A DNA stretch of 64,000 nt, from contig JAJEKV010000031.1 of NCBI GenBank assembly GCA_021234155.1, forward strand, positions 13,881,748 to 13,945,747, in the 5' to 3' direction. This DNA comes from Isoetes taiwanensis (lineage: Eukaryota; Streptophyta; Lycopodiopsida; Isoetales; Isoetaceae). This document shows positions 1-12,494 of this stretch, one piece after another (the stretch's first letter is position 1; each line of letters begins with the position of its first letter). Made by a program: the position numbers and the translations under genes. The notes beneath the pieces were generated by a model. It was not told the origin of the DNA. It saw only the letters and a list, made by a program, of their open reading frames with translations, and did no database searches.

Positions 1-2114
1 ATAAGTTTCTTCTCACTTGTTTGTTGTAAAAAATTCCTAGTTGGAATTTAATCAAGTAGGTTTTATTGCTTGTACTTGGTTGGTTTCATAAATTTAGGCA
101 CACAATGGTTTCATATGTCAATATTAAGTCCTTTAATAGCTGCTCATCTATTGAAGACTTCTGTGAAATGCAAAACTAATATGGAAATTTAAATTAAAGC
201 AGACATTAAGACTATTTCATGTTTACACTGGATGGTTGTAATATACCTTCCTCCACAACATAACATCGTCCACAGTAAATCCTGCAATGTCGTACTAGTC
301 AAGATGGTTGAAATAAGACGTTAATCTCAATGGTCAGTTGATGGGCGACGAGGTGGCTGACGAGTGGCGGCAGCCACGAGTTGTGACAGGGTGGTTTTGT
401 AGGGCACGTTTAGGTTCCACCAAAGCTAGAGGCTTGTATGGATGTGCCCATTTTACGGTGGAATGATGCATGACACGCAACAAAAGTCTAACATTGGGTG
501 GATGGCTGTCCCTTTATGGAAGCTATCTGTCAATTACCAAGCGTAATGCATAGTTGGGCTGCAATTATGTCGAATAGAGGAGCTTACAACTAACATTCTA
601 CATAAAATATCATTCCATGTTATAGTTTACAAGTAATTATGGAGTAACTACAATACTTACATTGATAATGCTTAACGTCCATGTCCACGTCAGTGTCACT
701 GGGATGAACTAAGCATGGCATACAATATTTATTGTTAAGCATAAATATTCTTGGCATTTCTAGATTAATTAAAAAAATGCACATAGCATCCCCACTAAAG
801 ATTTGATGAAGCTCATTGTATTTACCAAAAAAAAGCCAAGTGTTAATTGCCACCATAATTTTCGTATTTCTATCCTGTCTAATCCATCTCTAACAAATTC
901 TTAGCAACTTCTCGACTTTTAGGTCATCTAACAAAATGAAAAATGCATTTAGATAAATGTAGGGGCATTTTGGTTTAAATTTTTAGCCATCATCCATTTG
1001 AGCAGGCACCAAGCTAATTGGCATAGTTTCATTTCCTTGTCACTAAAATTCTTAGTTGGTCCACTATTCCTGCAAGAATTGAACTTTATTTCTACCATTG
1101 GTGTTGCTCCTCTATTTGGTCTATTTGGTATGAAAACTTTTTTGCATAGTGCTCATTACCCTATACATTGAGCTTGAAATAATCACTTTGTGGTGATTTG
1201 CATCTGAACATATCTTGGTGGGACAACATTGTGTCCATTGTCATGGAATGCAAATGATTCTGAAATATAGAGTTTCAAACAAATAGACATATAGACAGAA
1301 ATGTGATATCTGCATAAATGCACTTGGCACGAGTTGTAGTAGAGATGAAGAAAATTGCCCTGATGTATACCTTCAATTATGAAAATTTGAGAACAGCTGC
1401 ACATAAAGCTTCTTCCCTGCATGCACAAGCAGATCAACATAAGCAGAATTGTCAATCTTCCTAACCAAATATAAAATTTATGCACCGGAAAGATGCATGT
1501 ATGTTATTTTTGTGCTATAAAACCAAGGTCAAAATCTTGACAGTCCCTTTGTTCAGCTTTGCCAAATTACTGGCAGAACAAATAACCGACGAGCACATCT
1601 ATTGACAGACATTATAGTGCACTGGGCTTCAACAAACAGAGCGTAGAGTCCATCTGGAGACGTTCCTTACATGACAATACCATTGTCAGGTGCAGCTAAG
1701 TAGTTTAGGGTGACGATGGATGATTCAGCAGATACACGTGGTCTTTTTGTTTGCAAACGTAGGACTATGTTTTTCCAAAGTTTAAGGAGGTCCATCTTCC
1801 TGCCTTGAAAATCTTATCTAGTTCTGACAATTTTCCATATTGGATAATCTTAAAAATATTGCAAGACCTAGCCAGAAAGAAATGCAATCTCATTAGATTT
1901 TATAAAACATGTCCCATACATTCTATGCACGTGGAATTGGAACGTAAGACCGACAAACCTTTGTGACATCAAGGATTTTCAGGGGCCTCTAAGCTGAAGG
2001 TGGAATGTATGATCCGGATGGGCAATGCCACAGAAACATCATGGCAGATCAGCAATTTGATAAAAACTCACATCTTCAAAATTAGTGACCTTAACTATTA
2101 TATTTTTGTTTGAA
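1..2114. other. AT-rich stretch without recognised gene
   Basis: I see no open frame with a recognisable motif on either strand. The frames present are short and low in complexity. It may be intergenic DNA or old unrecognisable transposon sequence. Confidence 0.5.
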
Positions 2115-2735
2115 ACTTGAGATATGGCATAGGGAGTGCAAAATATTCAAAAAACTTGTTAGAGGTTTTGTTTGCATGTACTGTAAACCCCATTCAAGGA
2201 AAGGGCATAATAAAATTACCTTGAGTCCAGCAGGTAAACAAGCACCTGGTTCATTCTTTAAGTTATCTTACCATTACTAGACCTGACATAGCATTTTCAG
2301 TTCGACAGATTAGTAGGTCCATGCAGCATCCTAAGCAAAGTCATTGGTGTAGACCAAACAGGATATCTAAAAGGTGAAGGTTTGACAACAAATCCAGTAG
2401 TCAAATTTGTATACCAGCAGTCATCTGGCTGGAAGTGATCTAAAACAGAAGTCCAACACCAGATATCTGACTCATTTAAGAATGTTGTACTTGCACAGGC
2501 TTCCAAGAAGTATCTACAGCTAGCCTGAACATGACCGAAGCTGAATGAAAGCTATGCACATGTGACACAAGATGCTTGTTCATCTCTTACAGAACAGGCA
2601 GGTGAAAACAGTAAGTTCAGCTCGGTTCCAAGTTGATAACTGAGGTGCAACAAAGCTGACAAAAGATTTGAAGTTGCATCCAGCTACCAAGCATCTGGAT
2701 ACCCAATACGAGGGCAAATTACATAGGGTATTTCC
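2115..2735 (+). pseudogene. Ty1/Copia retrotransposon remnant (end of RT, RNase H)
   Basis: Read across several frameshifts and stops, the plus strand gives the Copia signatures in the right order. KYSKNLL and NPIQ at about 2140-2200 match the end of the reverse transcriptase. LSYLTITRPDIAFSVRQISR (about 2260-2320) matches the conserved ITRPDI block. A degraded TEAE.KAM core lies near 2535. DN.GATKLTKDLKL followed by ATKHLDTQY (about 2635-2705) is the terminal RNase H block, usually read as KHID.(R/K)YH. No LTR, integrase or protease is visible nearby, so this is an internal fragment that cannot make protein. Copia identity is well supported by motif order; the exact ends are approximate. Confidence 0.75.
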
Positions 2736-3547
2736 AACATTCCTCTTAAGGAAAATGCCTCAAAACTTAGCTCACTTTACATAGCTTAAATCCCATCCAT
2801 TCATGTTTAGAAATCATATTATCGGTCTCATAGACTTCCATGGACGTCAATAAATCTTTCTTTCTTTGAAAACTGGACACACAACTTTACAATAGAAAAT
2901 AGGGGTTGTGCCCCGAAGCTAAAAAGAAGTTATAGCCTTCAATCTTGCAAGAAGTTTTTGTGTAGTACATGTACATAGTATGAATTGGACCTAATACATA
3001 TAGCCACACAGTAGCTACTTACAGCAGTCACCTATGGCTTGTTATATAAGGACGATAAAATGAACATTTGATTCTTCTTTTTGTAGATTGATATTCTAAG
3101 TGCCTATCTATCTTACATCTATGTTCTCTTATTTTAATTCATCATTCTAATAATGTGAATGTAGTAGTCACAACCAAAAGATTCCAAATTAAAAATGAGC
3201 ATTTCTTATTTCTTCAACAATCTGGAAAAACACAGGGCAGAAGAACAAAAGTATACGTATCTGCAGCAAAGGCATCTTCACATGCATATGTGTAGAACCA
3301 ATAAACAACAAAAAAAAGGATGGTAGGTAGAAAAAAAGTTTCTTACACTTAAGAATTTTCCAACGGGAGTCTCCAAAAAATTGCTCAACTGTCTCCCATT
3401 GTATCAGTAGCAGCTTTGAAATCATTCTTGGACCAAAATCTTCTTACTGCCTGCAGATCCAATGAAGTATATCAGAAAAAGCTCTCCAAGCATCTTCTCA
3501 CATTAGTAATGTAATTTTAGGTGCAATGATGATAACCATGATAATGG
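2736..3547. other. Stretch without recognised gene
   Basis: No convincing gene. A short minus-strand frame near 3370-3460 begins after a splice-acceptor-like CTGCAG and reads AVRRFWSKNDFKAATDTM, faintly like the C-terminal domain of katanin p80. It stops at once and is not called as a gene. Confidence 0.4.
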
Positions 3548-4185
3548 TGCGTACATGTCAACCAGGGTGCTATCTAGAGCTTCTGATTGGAGTGCACTTT
3601 GTATAATCTCCTTGTGAATGAGTATTCTTTCTTTTATTGCACCTATGCATGCACATGCTTCAAGACACTAAGAAATGTAACACGGTCTGGTTTTATGCCC
3701 TGCTCTTTCATATCCTGAAAACAGTGAAGAGCCTGAACACCCTTACCAGATTGTGCATACGTTGAGATGATTGCATTCCACAATACTAAATTTGGTTTAA
3801 CGCCTTCTTGCATCCTCTCAAAGAACTGAAATGCCAAATGACATTCTCCATGATGATCCTGCAATCATTGTTCCCTAGGATACCACATCTTTACTAGGCA
3901 AATACTAGAAAACAGTGCATGCCTCATTTAGACTTCTACATTTGGCATATGTGTCATTGAGAGTGTTTCCCGCAATATTATTACAATGAAAATCACATTC
4001 AAAGATCCAGTAATGAATAACTCTCACCTGCGGAAGAATGTTCATCATTGCACATGCTTTAAGAACGACAATAAAGACATGATTGTCACTCTTCACAACT
4101 GAAACCCCCATCATGTTGTGCAATATAATAGCAACACGGCCTTGATCAAGCTTGGCATGGGCCATGATAATTGCAGCCCATGCAT
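3548..4185 (-). pseudogene. PPR protein gene, 3' part (pseudogene)
   Basis: This is the downstream part of a pentatricopeptide-repeat gene; such proteins bind organellar RNA. From 4185 downward it reads WAAIIMAHAKLDQG, then VFIVVLKACAMMN, NTLNDTYAKCRSLNEACTVF, a decayed SKDVVS.GTMIAG, HLAFQFFERMQEGVKPN, NAIISTYAQSGKGVQALHCF, MKEQGIKPDRVTFLSVLK and finally a TLVDMY block near 3555. These are canonical PPR helices in order. Damage is plain: TAG after ACTVF (about 3905), TGG changed to TAG in the SWGTM motif, a frameshift near 3862, and a one-base loss near 3660 in the KACA motif. The upstream part of the same gene lies at 8187-8541, beyond a 3,995-bp insertion. Degenerate inserts and lack of an intact C-terminus make function impossible. 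Confidence 0.85.
4180..4185. repeat. Target-site duplication, left copy
   Basis: ATGCAT directly abuts the left end of the inserted element. The partner at 8181-8186 is ATGTAT, one mismatch. Removing the element and one copy restores PPR codons reading SKYTWAAII across the junction. Confidence 0.6.
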
Positions 4186-7100
4186 TAGGGCGGATTTGGG
4201 GTCTCAAAATGGCCCATATCTTGGATGCCAGAATTCCACGTCATGTTTCTCGCGACCAATGATGTTTGCGCATTTTTTTTCAAAGTCAGTGTTAGTTGGC
4301 AAGTAGAAAGAGGAGCAGGCTTACTTGGCATCCACATGGCGAAATTTCATAGGACATGTTTGTGCATTCATTGCAACCACATTAATGGCCCGCATTTTTC
4401 GAAAATCGTATCGCGGACCAAAATAATGGCTACTTTTCCCGCCTACTGTGCACATGCCCACATGCACCAACCACCTTATCAAAATTTGGCACCAAGATTA
4501 CCATTGTTCACATTAGCGCCGCTACGTGCATCCTCTCCGCCTTCGCTCTTCATTTGGAATCCAAGTCTCCAATAGTGTCTGTGTTTTTTAAGGGCATGCA
4601 TAGAGTTAAGCAACAACGGCGGGCGATGTCTTGGACAAGCAAACGTCACGTTACATGCCATGTTTTTACTACCCAAATTTTCATTCAAGTTTTCCTACTT
4701 TTCGAAGCTCTTCCCATTCATCATTATTGCTCCCCTCGCCATTCATTCTTACAATTCAACGACCGATCGATCCGATTGGAAGGATATCTATCCATAGGCT
4801 CGTGGGTGAGAATGCTATCCTTAACGAAGGGTGACTATGGAGTTACATCGCCGGAGCGACATTCATACGCAATGAATAGGTAGAACTATAGGGTTCAAAA
4901 TAAATGCTATGGATAGTATATTGCAAAAAAAAAAGGGAAGGGAGGGGGGGAAGGGATTTGAAGAGGAGGATATTTGCAAATTTGCACCCTCAATAATACA
5001 TGGATCACACCATGCGAAAATGCATATGCACTTTGTAAATGTGTAGTGAGATTTCGCGTCATGTGATCCTTGCTTCTTTTTTCTTCCCTCTTCTTGATTT
5101 ATATTCACTCACTGAATCAAATAGTTTTCTTTGGGCTATATTTATCAGATGTCGGGGATTTGAGACTAGGGAAAAGCATTACTAGCATCGTTGTTGTCTA
5201 ACATATGGACATAAGAGACATGCTTTTCCAAGATATACATTCAGGGCAATGGGCATCTAGTTTTACGTTGTAAAGTTGTGGGAGCCGAGCTTGAAAGTCG
5301 TCCCATGACCTCGTTTAAGCAAATTGTGCAAGCCTCAAAATTATGAGAATGGTGTCCTTGCAATGAAGAAATGTTTGATAAGACGTGCATCCAGGGTTGT
5401 TGAAAAAATGAGTTACAAAATATTTGCTCCATTGGAGGTGTTTACTAATGCCACGACACAAAAGCTCCAAGGGCATATTGTATAAAATGTCGCTTTCATG
5501 AGCCTTTGGATCAGTTAACTCAAAGTGTCACATATGGAAACATTGTTAGGTTTGATAAAATAACATAAAAATCTTATTTAATAAAGCTTTGGTTGTTGGT
5601 AAAGTGTTGGCTTATTGATTAAGTGTTTGTATTTTGCTTTGGGACCCTCTTTGAAAAAGTTTAGTTCATAAAACATAATATAACTTGGAATGATACATAT
5701 TTTATATGCAAATGGGAGACTATTGATGAGGGACTTGGTGTTATTATCTATTGACAACAAACAAGAAAGTGGATCACACCATGCGAATTTAGTATATTTT
5801 AACCTTTTAGCTTATACAAAATTCGCTTGGTGTGATTTTTTGGAAAAAGATGACTTCCTATAGTAAAATTACTTTGATTATCTTTTAATAAAAGAAATAT
5901 ATATGTGTCTTATTTGAAGTTAAGTGTGGATATGTGACGTGCTCATTTATTGATAAAGTATTTGCTTTTTGAAAAGGGCTAATAACTTTATGTACTACTA
6001 GAGTTGGTAAAGTATTTTAGATGCAAATAGGATGATCCTTCTTAAAAAAAGATATGCTCTTTGAAAAGGACTAATAACTTTATGCACTTGGGGTGGTAAA
6101 GCATTAAATGAGAAGGGGTACTTGTGTTTAATTTTAATTTGACAACAAATAAGGAAGTGGATCACACGATGCGAATTTAGTGTGTTCCATTTTTGTTGCA
6201 TATGTACTATTCGCTTGGTGTGATCCTTCTTGAAAAATAATATGCTCTTTGAAAAGGGATAATGACTTATGTACTTAAGAGTGGTAAAGCATTTTAGATA
6301 CAAATAGGAATGAGTACTTGTGTTTAATTTTAATTTGACAACAAATAAGAAAGTGGATCACACCATGCGAATTTAGTGTGTCCCTTTTTTTTGCATATGT
6401 ATTATTCGCTTGATGTGATCCATCTTGAAAAAAAAATAGCTTTCAAGTAAAAGGAAAGAAAGAAATATCTTATTTAAAGTGTAAAGTGTTTAAAGTGTTG
6501 GTTTTTTAAAATACTATTTGTTTACGCTAAGTTGTAAGTTCAATATTTGTGTTTCTATTTACTTTTTTACGCAAGGATCACACCAGACGAATTTCTTATA
6601 TGCAATTACTTCTGCGCATGAAGATTTCGCATCATATGATCCTCTTTAAACAAGGATGGCTTTGACCTTCAATATTCATAAATTTTATGAATGTTTGCAT
6701 ATAAGAATGTCACATATCATATTTTCTTAAAAAATGGTCATCAAATGGATAACTAGTCAAAGAGTTCTTTCACTACTTAAAGAGTTTCAAGACTCATTTT
6801 TGCTATAATTTAAATAGCAATAGATTTTTAAAGGAATCTATTGTTAAAAGTAGTCAAAGACTTCTTGTATTAGCGGTATCTAAACACAAACACCATAACC
6901 TTTGTACTTCAAGAATGTATAAACCCTTCACATGCAAAGTATAATGTCATTTATTAGCATCTTCACGGACATTTCCCCTTCCTTATCGGAAGCAGCTCAT
7001 CTCAAGGAACTGTATTCGATTCCGAATGCCTTCATCCTCTCTCAATCTCTCACAATATCCTAGGAGGCCAGAGTTACCGTCACCACAAAATCGGACTAAA

Positions 7101-8180
7101 CTTGAAACGCCCCGAAATGACGGTTTCTTTGCCACTCAACGGATCCAATGGATATAAACCGCCATCCACCCGGATGTCGACGCTTTTGAGCCGCAAGACA
7201 CAACACGCCGAGGTCTAAGTTCTTATTTTTAGACCTCCTTTTTGCGATTGAAGATTGGAGCATATTCGGTGAGTCGGTTGGATCCTTATCCACACATCAT
7301 TTGGAGCTTCCATATCAAACTGGATCGCATCGCGGCCTTAAATGAAGGTGTACAATTTGTATGCCCCAAGACAATTCGCCATTAATGTGAGCCGAACGTC
7401 CGTTCTAACCTCGCGTTTTTGAAATTTGCAACGTGCATATGGAAATCGAAAAGTCCATTCTCCTACAATCCATGCTTTTATACATTAAGCAAATTCAAAT
7501 TTCGAATTGTAGGGGGGGAAGCCCCATATTGGGATGAAGTAAAGATCCCTTAATCTTTGGGTTCACATGGATCTAATCAAATGCGGCTTAAAACTCGCGA
7601 ACTTGACCGAGGCAAAAAACTTCAGCCCCATTTTGGAAAATCAGCCCTTGCAAGATCCAACTTATGAAATAGGCGATGCAACAATGAATTTTTTAATCGA
7701 TCTGACTCCGCCCGAAACTTCGGCGGAGGGCCTAAACTTCTCCATGTGAACCACCCATAAAGCGCCAAGCGGCTCGAAAATAAAAGTCTGATACAAAGCT
7801 TCAACCTACACATTCAAATTTTGAAATGTGGAAGGCGGGAAGCTTGTATGGCCATGGCTTCTAAATGAAAATAGCACAAGAATCGGTGACACGCACGCTT
7901 CGTATCTGACAAACCAAGAGACACCGTCATGAGTTGCCAGTATGCTATAATGCAAGTGGCTTTTTAGAAGCGCCACATGTTGCATCAGCCTGTCTGACAA
8001 CCAACAGAATTAAATACATATGGCGCCATGAATGCGCAATCCCCCTTATTCCGGGAGAATATTCCAAGTAAATCTGTAATGATGAGATTTTGGTATCCTA
8101 GGTGGCATGGGAAAAAAGAAGCGGAAATATGACGTGGAATGGCTGATAGGAGGCCATTTTGAGACCCCAAATCCGCCCTA
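4186..8180. mobile_element. 3,995-bp inverted-repeat element inserted in the PPR gene
   Basis: The ends are inverted copies. The first 29 bases from 4186, beginning TAGGGCGGATTTGGGG, match the reverse complement of 8152-8180, and weaker similarity (ATTCCACGTCAT) continues inward to about 80 bp. It sits between 6-bp near-identical target repeats inside a PPR coding exon. No transposase frame is recognisable; the frames within 7096-8000 have no known motif. The interior from about 5000 to 6640 is a satellite-like array of hairpins. Long inverted ends plus an internal tandem array recall foldback or non-autonomous Mutator-like elements. The 6-bp duplication fits no common plant superfamily cleanly, so no family is assigned. 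Confidence 0.75.
5002..6642. repeat. ~194-bp tandem array of hairpin-bearing units
   Basis: Five palindromic blocks of 67-69 bp begin GGATCACACCATGCGAA and end with its near-complement TTCGCTTGGTGTGATCC: 5002-5069, 5771-5838, 6159-6226, 6355-6421 and 6575-6642. Start spacings are 769, 388, 196 and 220 bp, close to multiples of about 194. The sequence between hairpins also repeats (GTTTAATTTTAATTTGACAA at about 6126 and 6323). One unit near 5960-6060 has lost most of its hairpin. It is non-coding. Confidence 0.8.
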
Positions 8181-8186
8181 ATGTAT

Positions 8187-8541
8187 ACTTACTTGGTTCT
8201 GCAATCTTCCAAAATACTTCGTTTGCTTCAATAAGACATCCATGGTAAGCAAAAGTCCGGATAAGATAGTCACCTAAGATGGAAACTGAATCAAGCCCAC
8301 TATGGTCCAGAAGCCATTGCACACGCCTGCCACCCTCTAAATTTCTTTCCTTCTCGCACTTTTCCAAAATGCCATATGCATGATCCCTGGTTATAATAGG
8401 TCCTTGCTTCGCCATAAATTCAGCATTGTAAAGTAAGTCAGGAAGAGGAGAAGCCTCCTTAGACAAACTTTGAGAAATCCTGGACAGAAAGACCATAACA
8501 GCAAAGCACCCAAAAAAATGAAAAGGGGAGATACAATCCAT
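8187..8541 (-). pseudogene. PPR protein gene, 5' part (pseudogene)
   Basis: This is the upstream segment of the same PPR gene. It reads YGILEKCEKERNLEGGRRVQ, then LLDHSGLDSVSILGDYLIRT, YHGCLIEANEVF and EPSKYT, the leading repeats of a typical seed-free-plant PPR protein. The frame then runs into the inserted element. The true start is uncertain: an in-frame ATG lies near 8415, and a donor-like GCAG/GTAAAT near 8571 with an acceptor-like TGTCCAG near 8477 would allow a short 5' intron. The segment continues at 4185 after the insertion. Confidence 0.8.
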
Positions 8542-8869
8542 GCCAAATCTGCTCGGAATTTACCTGCAGTTGCATGCCTGTTATCCGGTTGAAACATCAG
8601 CCATCGAGCACGCAGATGACCGCCAATTTACATGGCAGCAGGTTTTTAGCAGTCACAAGCATATCCTAAGTATATTCTGGCATATACCTAGGATATGCCA
8701 CAAACCCATATAAACAAGGGTTTGCCCCCCTAGGGGCAACCCAAAAATGCATAGGACCAATTAATTAGTTTGGGTTCGTAAATGCAAATGAAGGGCACTA
8801 CTGAATGAAGGGCATTATCTTCTTCTTGGTAGTCTTTTAATATTTGGTTCTTGTGTTTGGTGACGGGGC

Positions 8870-8975
8870 CTAGTCCCCAGGTTTTAGATGGGTTGTTGCC
8901 CTTGCATGTGCCGTCCCATAACCCGTTGGGTTCCAGTGGACGTAAAAATTCATCTTCTCTTATCTTATCTTTGAA
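8870..8975 (+). other. Possible 3' tail of a non-LTR retrotransposon
   Basis: A GT-rich, TC-rich stretch ends in a short TTATC repeat (about 8957-8972). It looks like the 3' UTR and tail of plant LINEs. There is no adjoining reverse transcriptase, so the call is tentative. Confidence 0.25.
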
Positions 8976-10849
8976 GGAAAGGGAAAATTTATGTTCTTAG
9001 TATTGACAATCTGCACTATCATTCCAAAGATTTCACAACGCCAAATGAGCTTATTGAAAAAAGTAGGATTGTCTAGTGTGGGACTAAGAACAAAACTATT
9101 CATAAATAGAACAGAGTTTTTTAAGCTGACAACATCCTGGAATCATAGATTCCAAGACATAAAATTTTCTTCTACCATTAAATACTTTATCGGCTAAAAA
9201 TGAAAGAATGAAGGTTGTCTCAATACATGAAACAAGCATCTCTTATATAAAAGTAGTTATTGGGTTACTCTATACGTAATAAATTTGCTTGACCCATTCC
9301 AGACTGCCCGCAAAAAATATAGATTTATCCAACCATCTTTCCTGAAAAGATGCTCATGCATTGTTTTGAAGAAGAGTCCCCATATTGTGCATATCCATGA
9401 ATTTAATGCACTTCATCCCTGAAACAAAATCACATGTCTGTATCCTGCTATGAATAACAATTGGCATACATTTTGCCAACAACATTTGCACAATGATATC
9501 CTACATATTTCTTTTGGCTTGCACCATGGTGCAGCATTTGTTTAAAGAATACGGTGGCTTCATTTCTAAGTACTTGTTGTGCATAACCCAAAGGCATAGA
9601 ACTTTCGCACATTTATATGCATTCAATGGATTCACGAAACTCACTTTATCTCTGCATAACTGAAAGCAAAGTATTCCAAAAAACCATATCCCATATGGTC
9701 TGTACAATAGGTGTCGCATAGCCAAATTTAAGAAAGTTTTCGTATGCCTGTGGTTGACATTGCAACTAAACTATCAACTATAAGACGTGACTACCTACAA
9801 ACTTGCACCTCTCTACAATTACATGAGCAACTTTAACTTTTAATCCAAACCTTATAATAGTAGCTACTACAGAACTAGGCTGCAACTAGAACTACAAATT
9901 ATTACCTGCAATTACGTATCGAGAATTGTATCTAACCTTCGTATAAAAAAGCATCCAAGGAATTATCTGAGAACTGATAAAAAAGAAATTATTTGAAAAA
10001 TGGAAAAGAATGGCATAACCAGATCAATTTGTATCAATACCCAACTTAGCAGAAGCAAAGCAAGATCATCAACTAGTCTTGTAGAGCTTGGATAAGGTGA
10101 AATGACCATGTTTAGTGCCAATATTCAAAGATATAAGAGAATTCCAGGCATGCCCAATAAGAATCAGGAATATATGAGATCAAACTATTAAACCAATCTG
10201 TTCCCAACCAGCCAAGGACACAACTAGCCACAACTTACTTGCAAGATAAAGAGCCATGTGCATTATATTTGCAGTCCCATATGTAATTGTTATAATAACA
10301 ACAATTAAGAAGGTATTTTACATGATGGACATGTGGCCTAGGCACAAGTATCCATGTACCTTACCTTATTAGGATTGTATATTTCAAGGCAGCATCTGCC
10401 AGAAATACTCCAGCATTCCTCAGCTATTTATTCCCAGCAATCCTCTATCCAAGTTGGTTAAGGACATGGACACAAGCCATATCAGCCCCCTCTTGCAACC
10501 TGCACATGAGATTTCAGATTGTAAATGACATGGAAATATATGATCCTAGACATAGCTCTCAATGGAAATCTAGATCGATAGTCTAGAAGTTTTATAGTAA
10601 GAACTCGTGTTCAGAACCACATGAGCGACTTAAATTAACTGACAAGGGGATGTATACTAACTAATGATATGGTACGATGATCCATCACTGGAACATCAAC
10701 AGGGAGAACAAAGGCTTCTATTGAGGCCTCTTTAAGTCCTCAAAAGACCTAGCTAACAAGAGCACAAGAAATACTCGTACGCTAGAAAGCATTACATTAC
10801 GCTGCATATGACACACTGCAGCCCCAAGAGCCCCCATATGCCATAGTTA
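8976..10849. other. Stretch without recognised gene
   Basis: Open frames are short and featureless on both strands. I see no repeat pair or motif worth naming here. Confidence 0.5.
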
Positions 10850-11880
10850 TCCGGAACCAGAATGACACCCCAAAAACCGGAACCGGAACGGGAACACTTC
10901 GGAATGGGAACATCCAACTTTGGAAAAAATAAATTTTGAAATCAGATTTGGCGTTCCCATGGGCTAATTAATCTATTGAACTAGTTTTCAAGTTTAAAAT
11001 ATCAAAGGCTGATGTATAATAATGGCCAAATGGAAATAAGTCTCTACCATGTTATATTCTGTTATAAATATATGAAAAAGCATCAGATAATTTGTGTTTT
11101 ATGACAAACATTTCTTCAAAATCAAATCATCATCATAAAGAGCAATTTTATTCATAGTAAAATAAATTAGCATTTTATGATATAAAGCATCAACAAAAAG
11201 TATTTTTATAAAACAGTAATTTCATGGCAATGCTATTAAAAGTAGTAGTACTAACTAATCAGTTACAGCTGCAGCAATAAGCACATCATCAATATCACCA
11301 TTACTTTCTTCAACATCACTTTCTTCGTCCTTACAATGTTTACGTTCTTCAACATCACTTTCTTCGTCCTTACAATGTTCGGCATGATTGTCATTGTCGT
11401 CATCATCTTCACATGCTCACATGCCTTGCTACTTGCAGCTGGAGTCTGAAGTATGCATTGTTGCAAGGGCCAGGCTGCTGCTCCTCCTGGCCGTCCGGGC
11501 ATGGACGAATTGAGCTAGAGAGGCGGCCATGTCTCAGCCAGACAGAAACAGAAAGAGAAGAGTCTGCCCGATTGACAATCAGAAAGGAGCAAAAAAAATC
11601 GAGAATTTAAAAAATAACATGAAAAATAAAAAAAAAAATGAAAAAAGGGGCAAAAAGTATTTGATAGTTGAGAACAAGATTCCCATTCCCAACTTACCAG
11701 AATATTCTCGGAACGCCGTTCCAAGTAGCATGCACATCCGGAATGGGAACAAAAGTTCCTAGAACGTGGCATGCCCCAAAACGTGTTCGGAATGGGAACA
11801 GTGTTAGGATCGCCGTTCCCAATAAACATGCCATATGCATCTATTGATGAAGCCCAACAACCACAGCCATACCCGGCTGC
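10850..11880. mobile_element. GGAAC-rich element remnant, possibly hAT-derived
   Basis: Both edges carry clusters of GGAACGGGAAC or GGAATGGGAAC (about 10870-10920 and 11670-11825), in mixed orientations, with CCCCAAAA blocks on each side. Such GGAAC subterminal clusters are common in plant hAT-type elements. Between them is a short acidic reading frame on the minus strand. I could not find flush terminal repeats or a target duplication, so family and limits are uncertain. Confidence 0.4.
11262..11413 (-). pseudogene. Acidic protein tail with internal duplication
   Basis: One minus-strand frame reads EDDDDNDNHAEHCKDEESDV, then a repeat of HCKDEESDVEE, then SNGDIDDVLIAAAVTD and a stop at about 11262. 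A 36-bp tandem duplication in frame makes the repeated acidic block. The frame closes upstream near 11417 with no clear splice acceptor, so only a tail survives. It could be the C-terminus of the transposase of the surrounding GGAAC-rich element. That is inference. Confidence 0.4.
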
Positions 11881-12494
11881 CAAATCTATGCATCCTTTTA
11901 CCTAAATCAATGCAACTTAATAGCAATTGGCATGAGCATTAAGCAGTGACATCTTACAACTCGTGCAAATGGTGACATATAACCCTTTTAACAAATCAAA
12001 TAAAATCCAAGGTGAGAATTCCAAACAAGGTCATTTTTCAATTATGACCCCAAATAATGAAGACCATAAATGGTAAGAAAAGATGTCAGAGTTCCATTCT
12101 GACACTTATCAAATTTCCCAACCAATCCATACTTTGCTGTAAATCTTGGATGGAAGCATGTTTGCAAGGAGAAAGGGCTACAACAGTTGCCATGATTCAT
12201 AGACATGACCTTGCAACTCTGCAACCAATTAAGATATATATATTTTCTTCCAAGTGAACTCTCCGAGTGCTACCAAACCTATTGCAATAGGCTTCCTCCA
12301 ATTCAGTTTTGAAAATTTAAGTGTAATTTGCACTCAAATGCATTAGCCAGAAATGGCCCAAGAGCTTGTGGGTGCTGCTGGCTGACCTTGAAAGCTCTTG
12401 ATAATAGTTGATAACAATAGAAATAACTTTTAAAATATAAGCTCAACTATTTCTTCTCATTAAATAATAATCATTTCTTCTATAAATTCCTAAA

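Noticed and set aside
3340-3460. Katanin p80-like exon on the minus strand
   Set aside because: Similarity covers under 20 residues, followed by a stop, with no neighbouring exon. Too weak to call.
5002-6642. CRISPR-like array
   Set aside because: Eukaryotic context, units are palindromic hairpins 67-69 bp long at ~194-bp spacing, and the spacers are themselves repeated.
4186-8193. The 4-kb insertion as an intron of the PPR gene (a GTAAGTAT donor-like motif lies at the exon edge)
   Set aside because: The donor-like bases encode SKY in the restored protein, no AG acceptor lies at the other end, and inverted ends with a target duplication fit a transposon.
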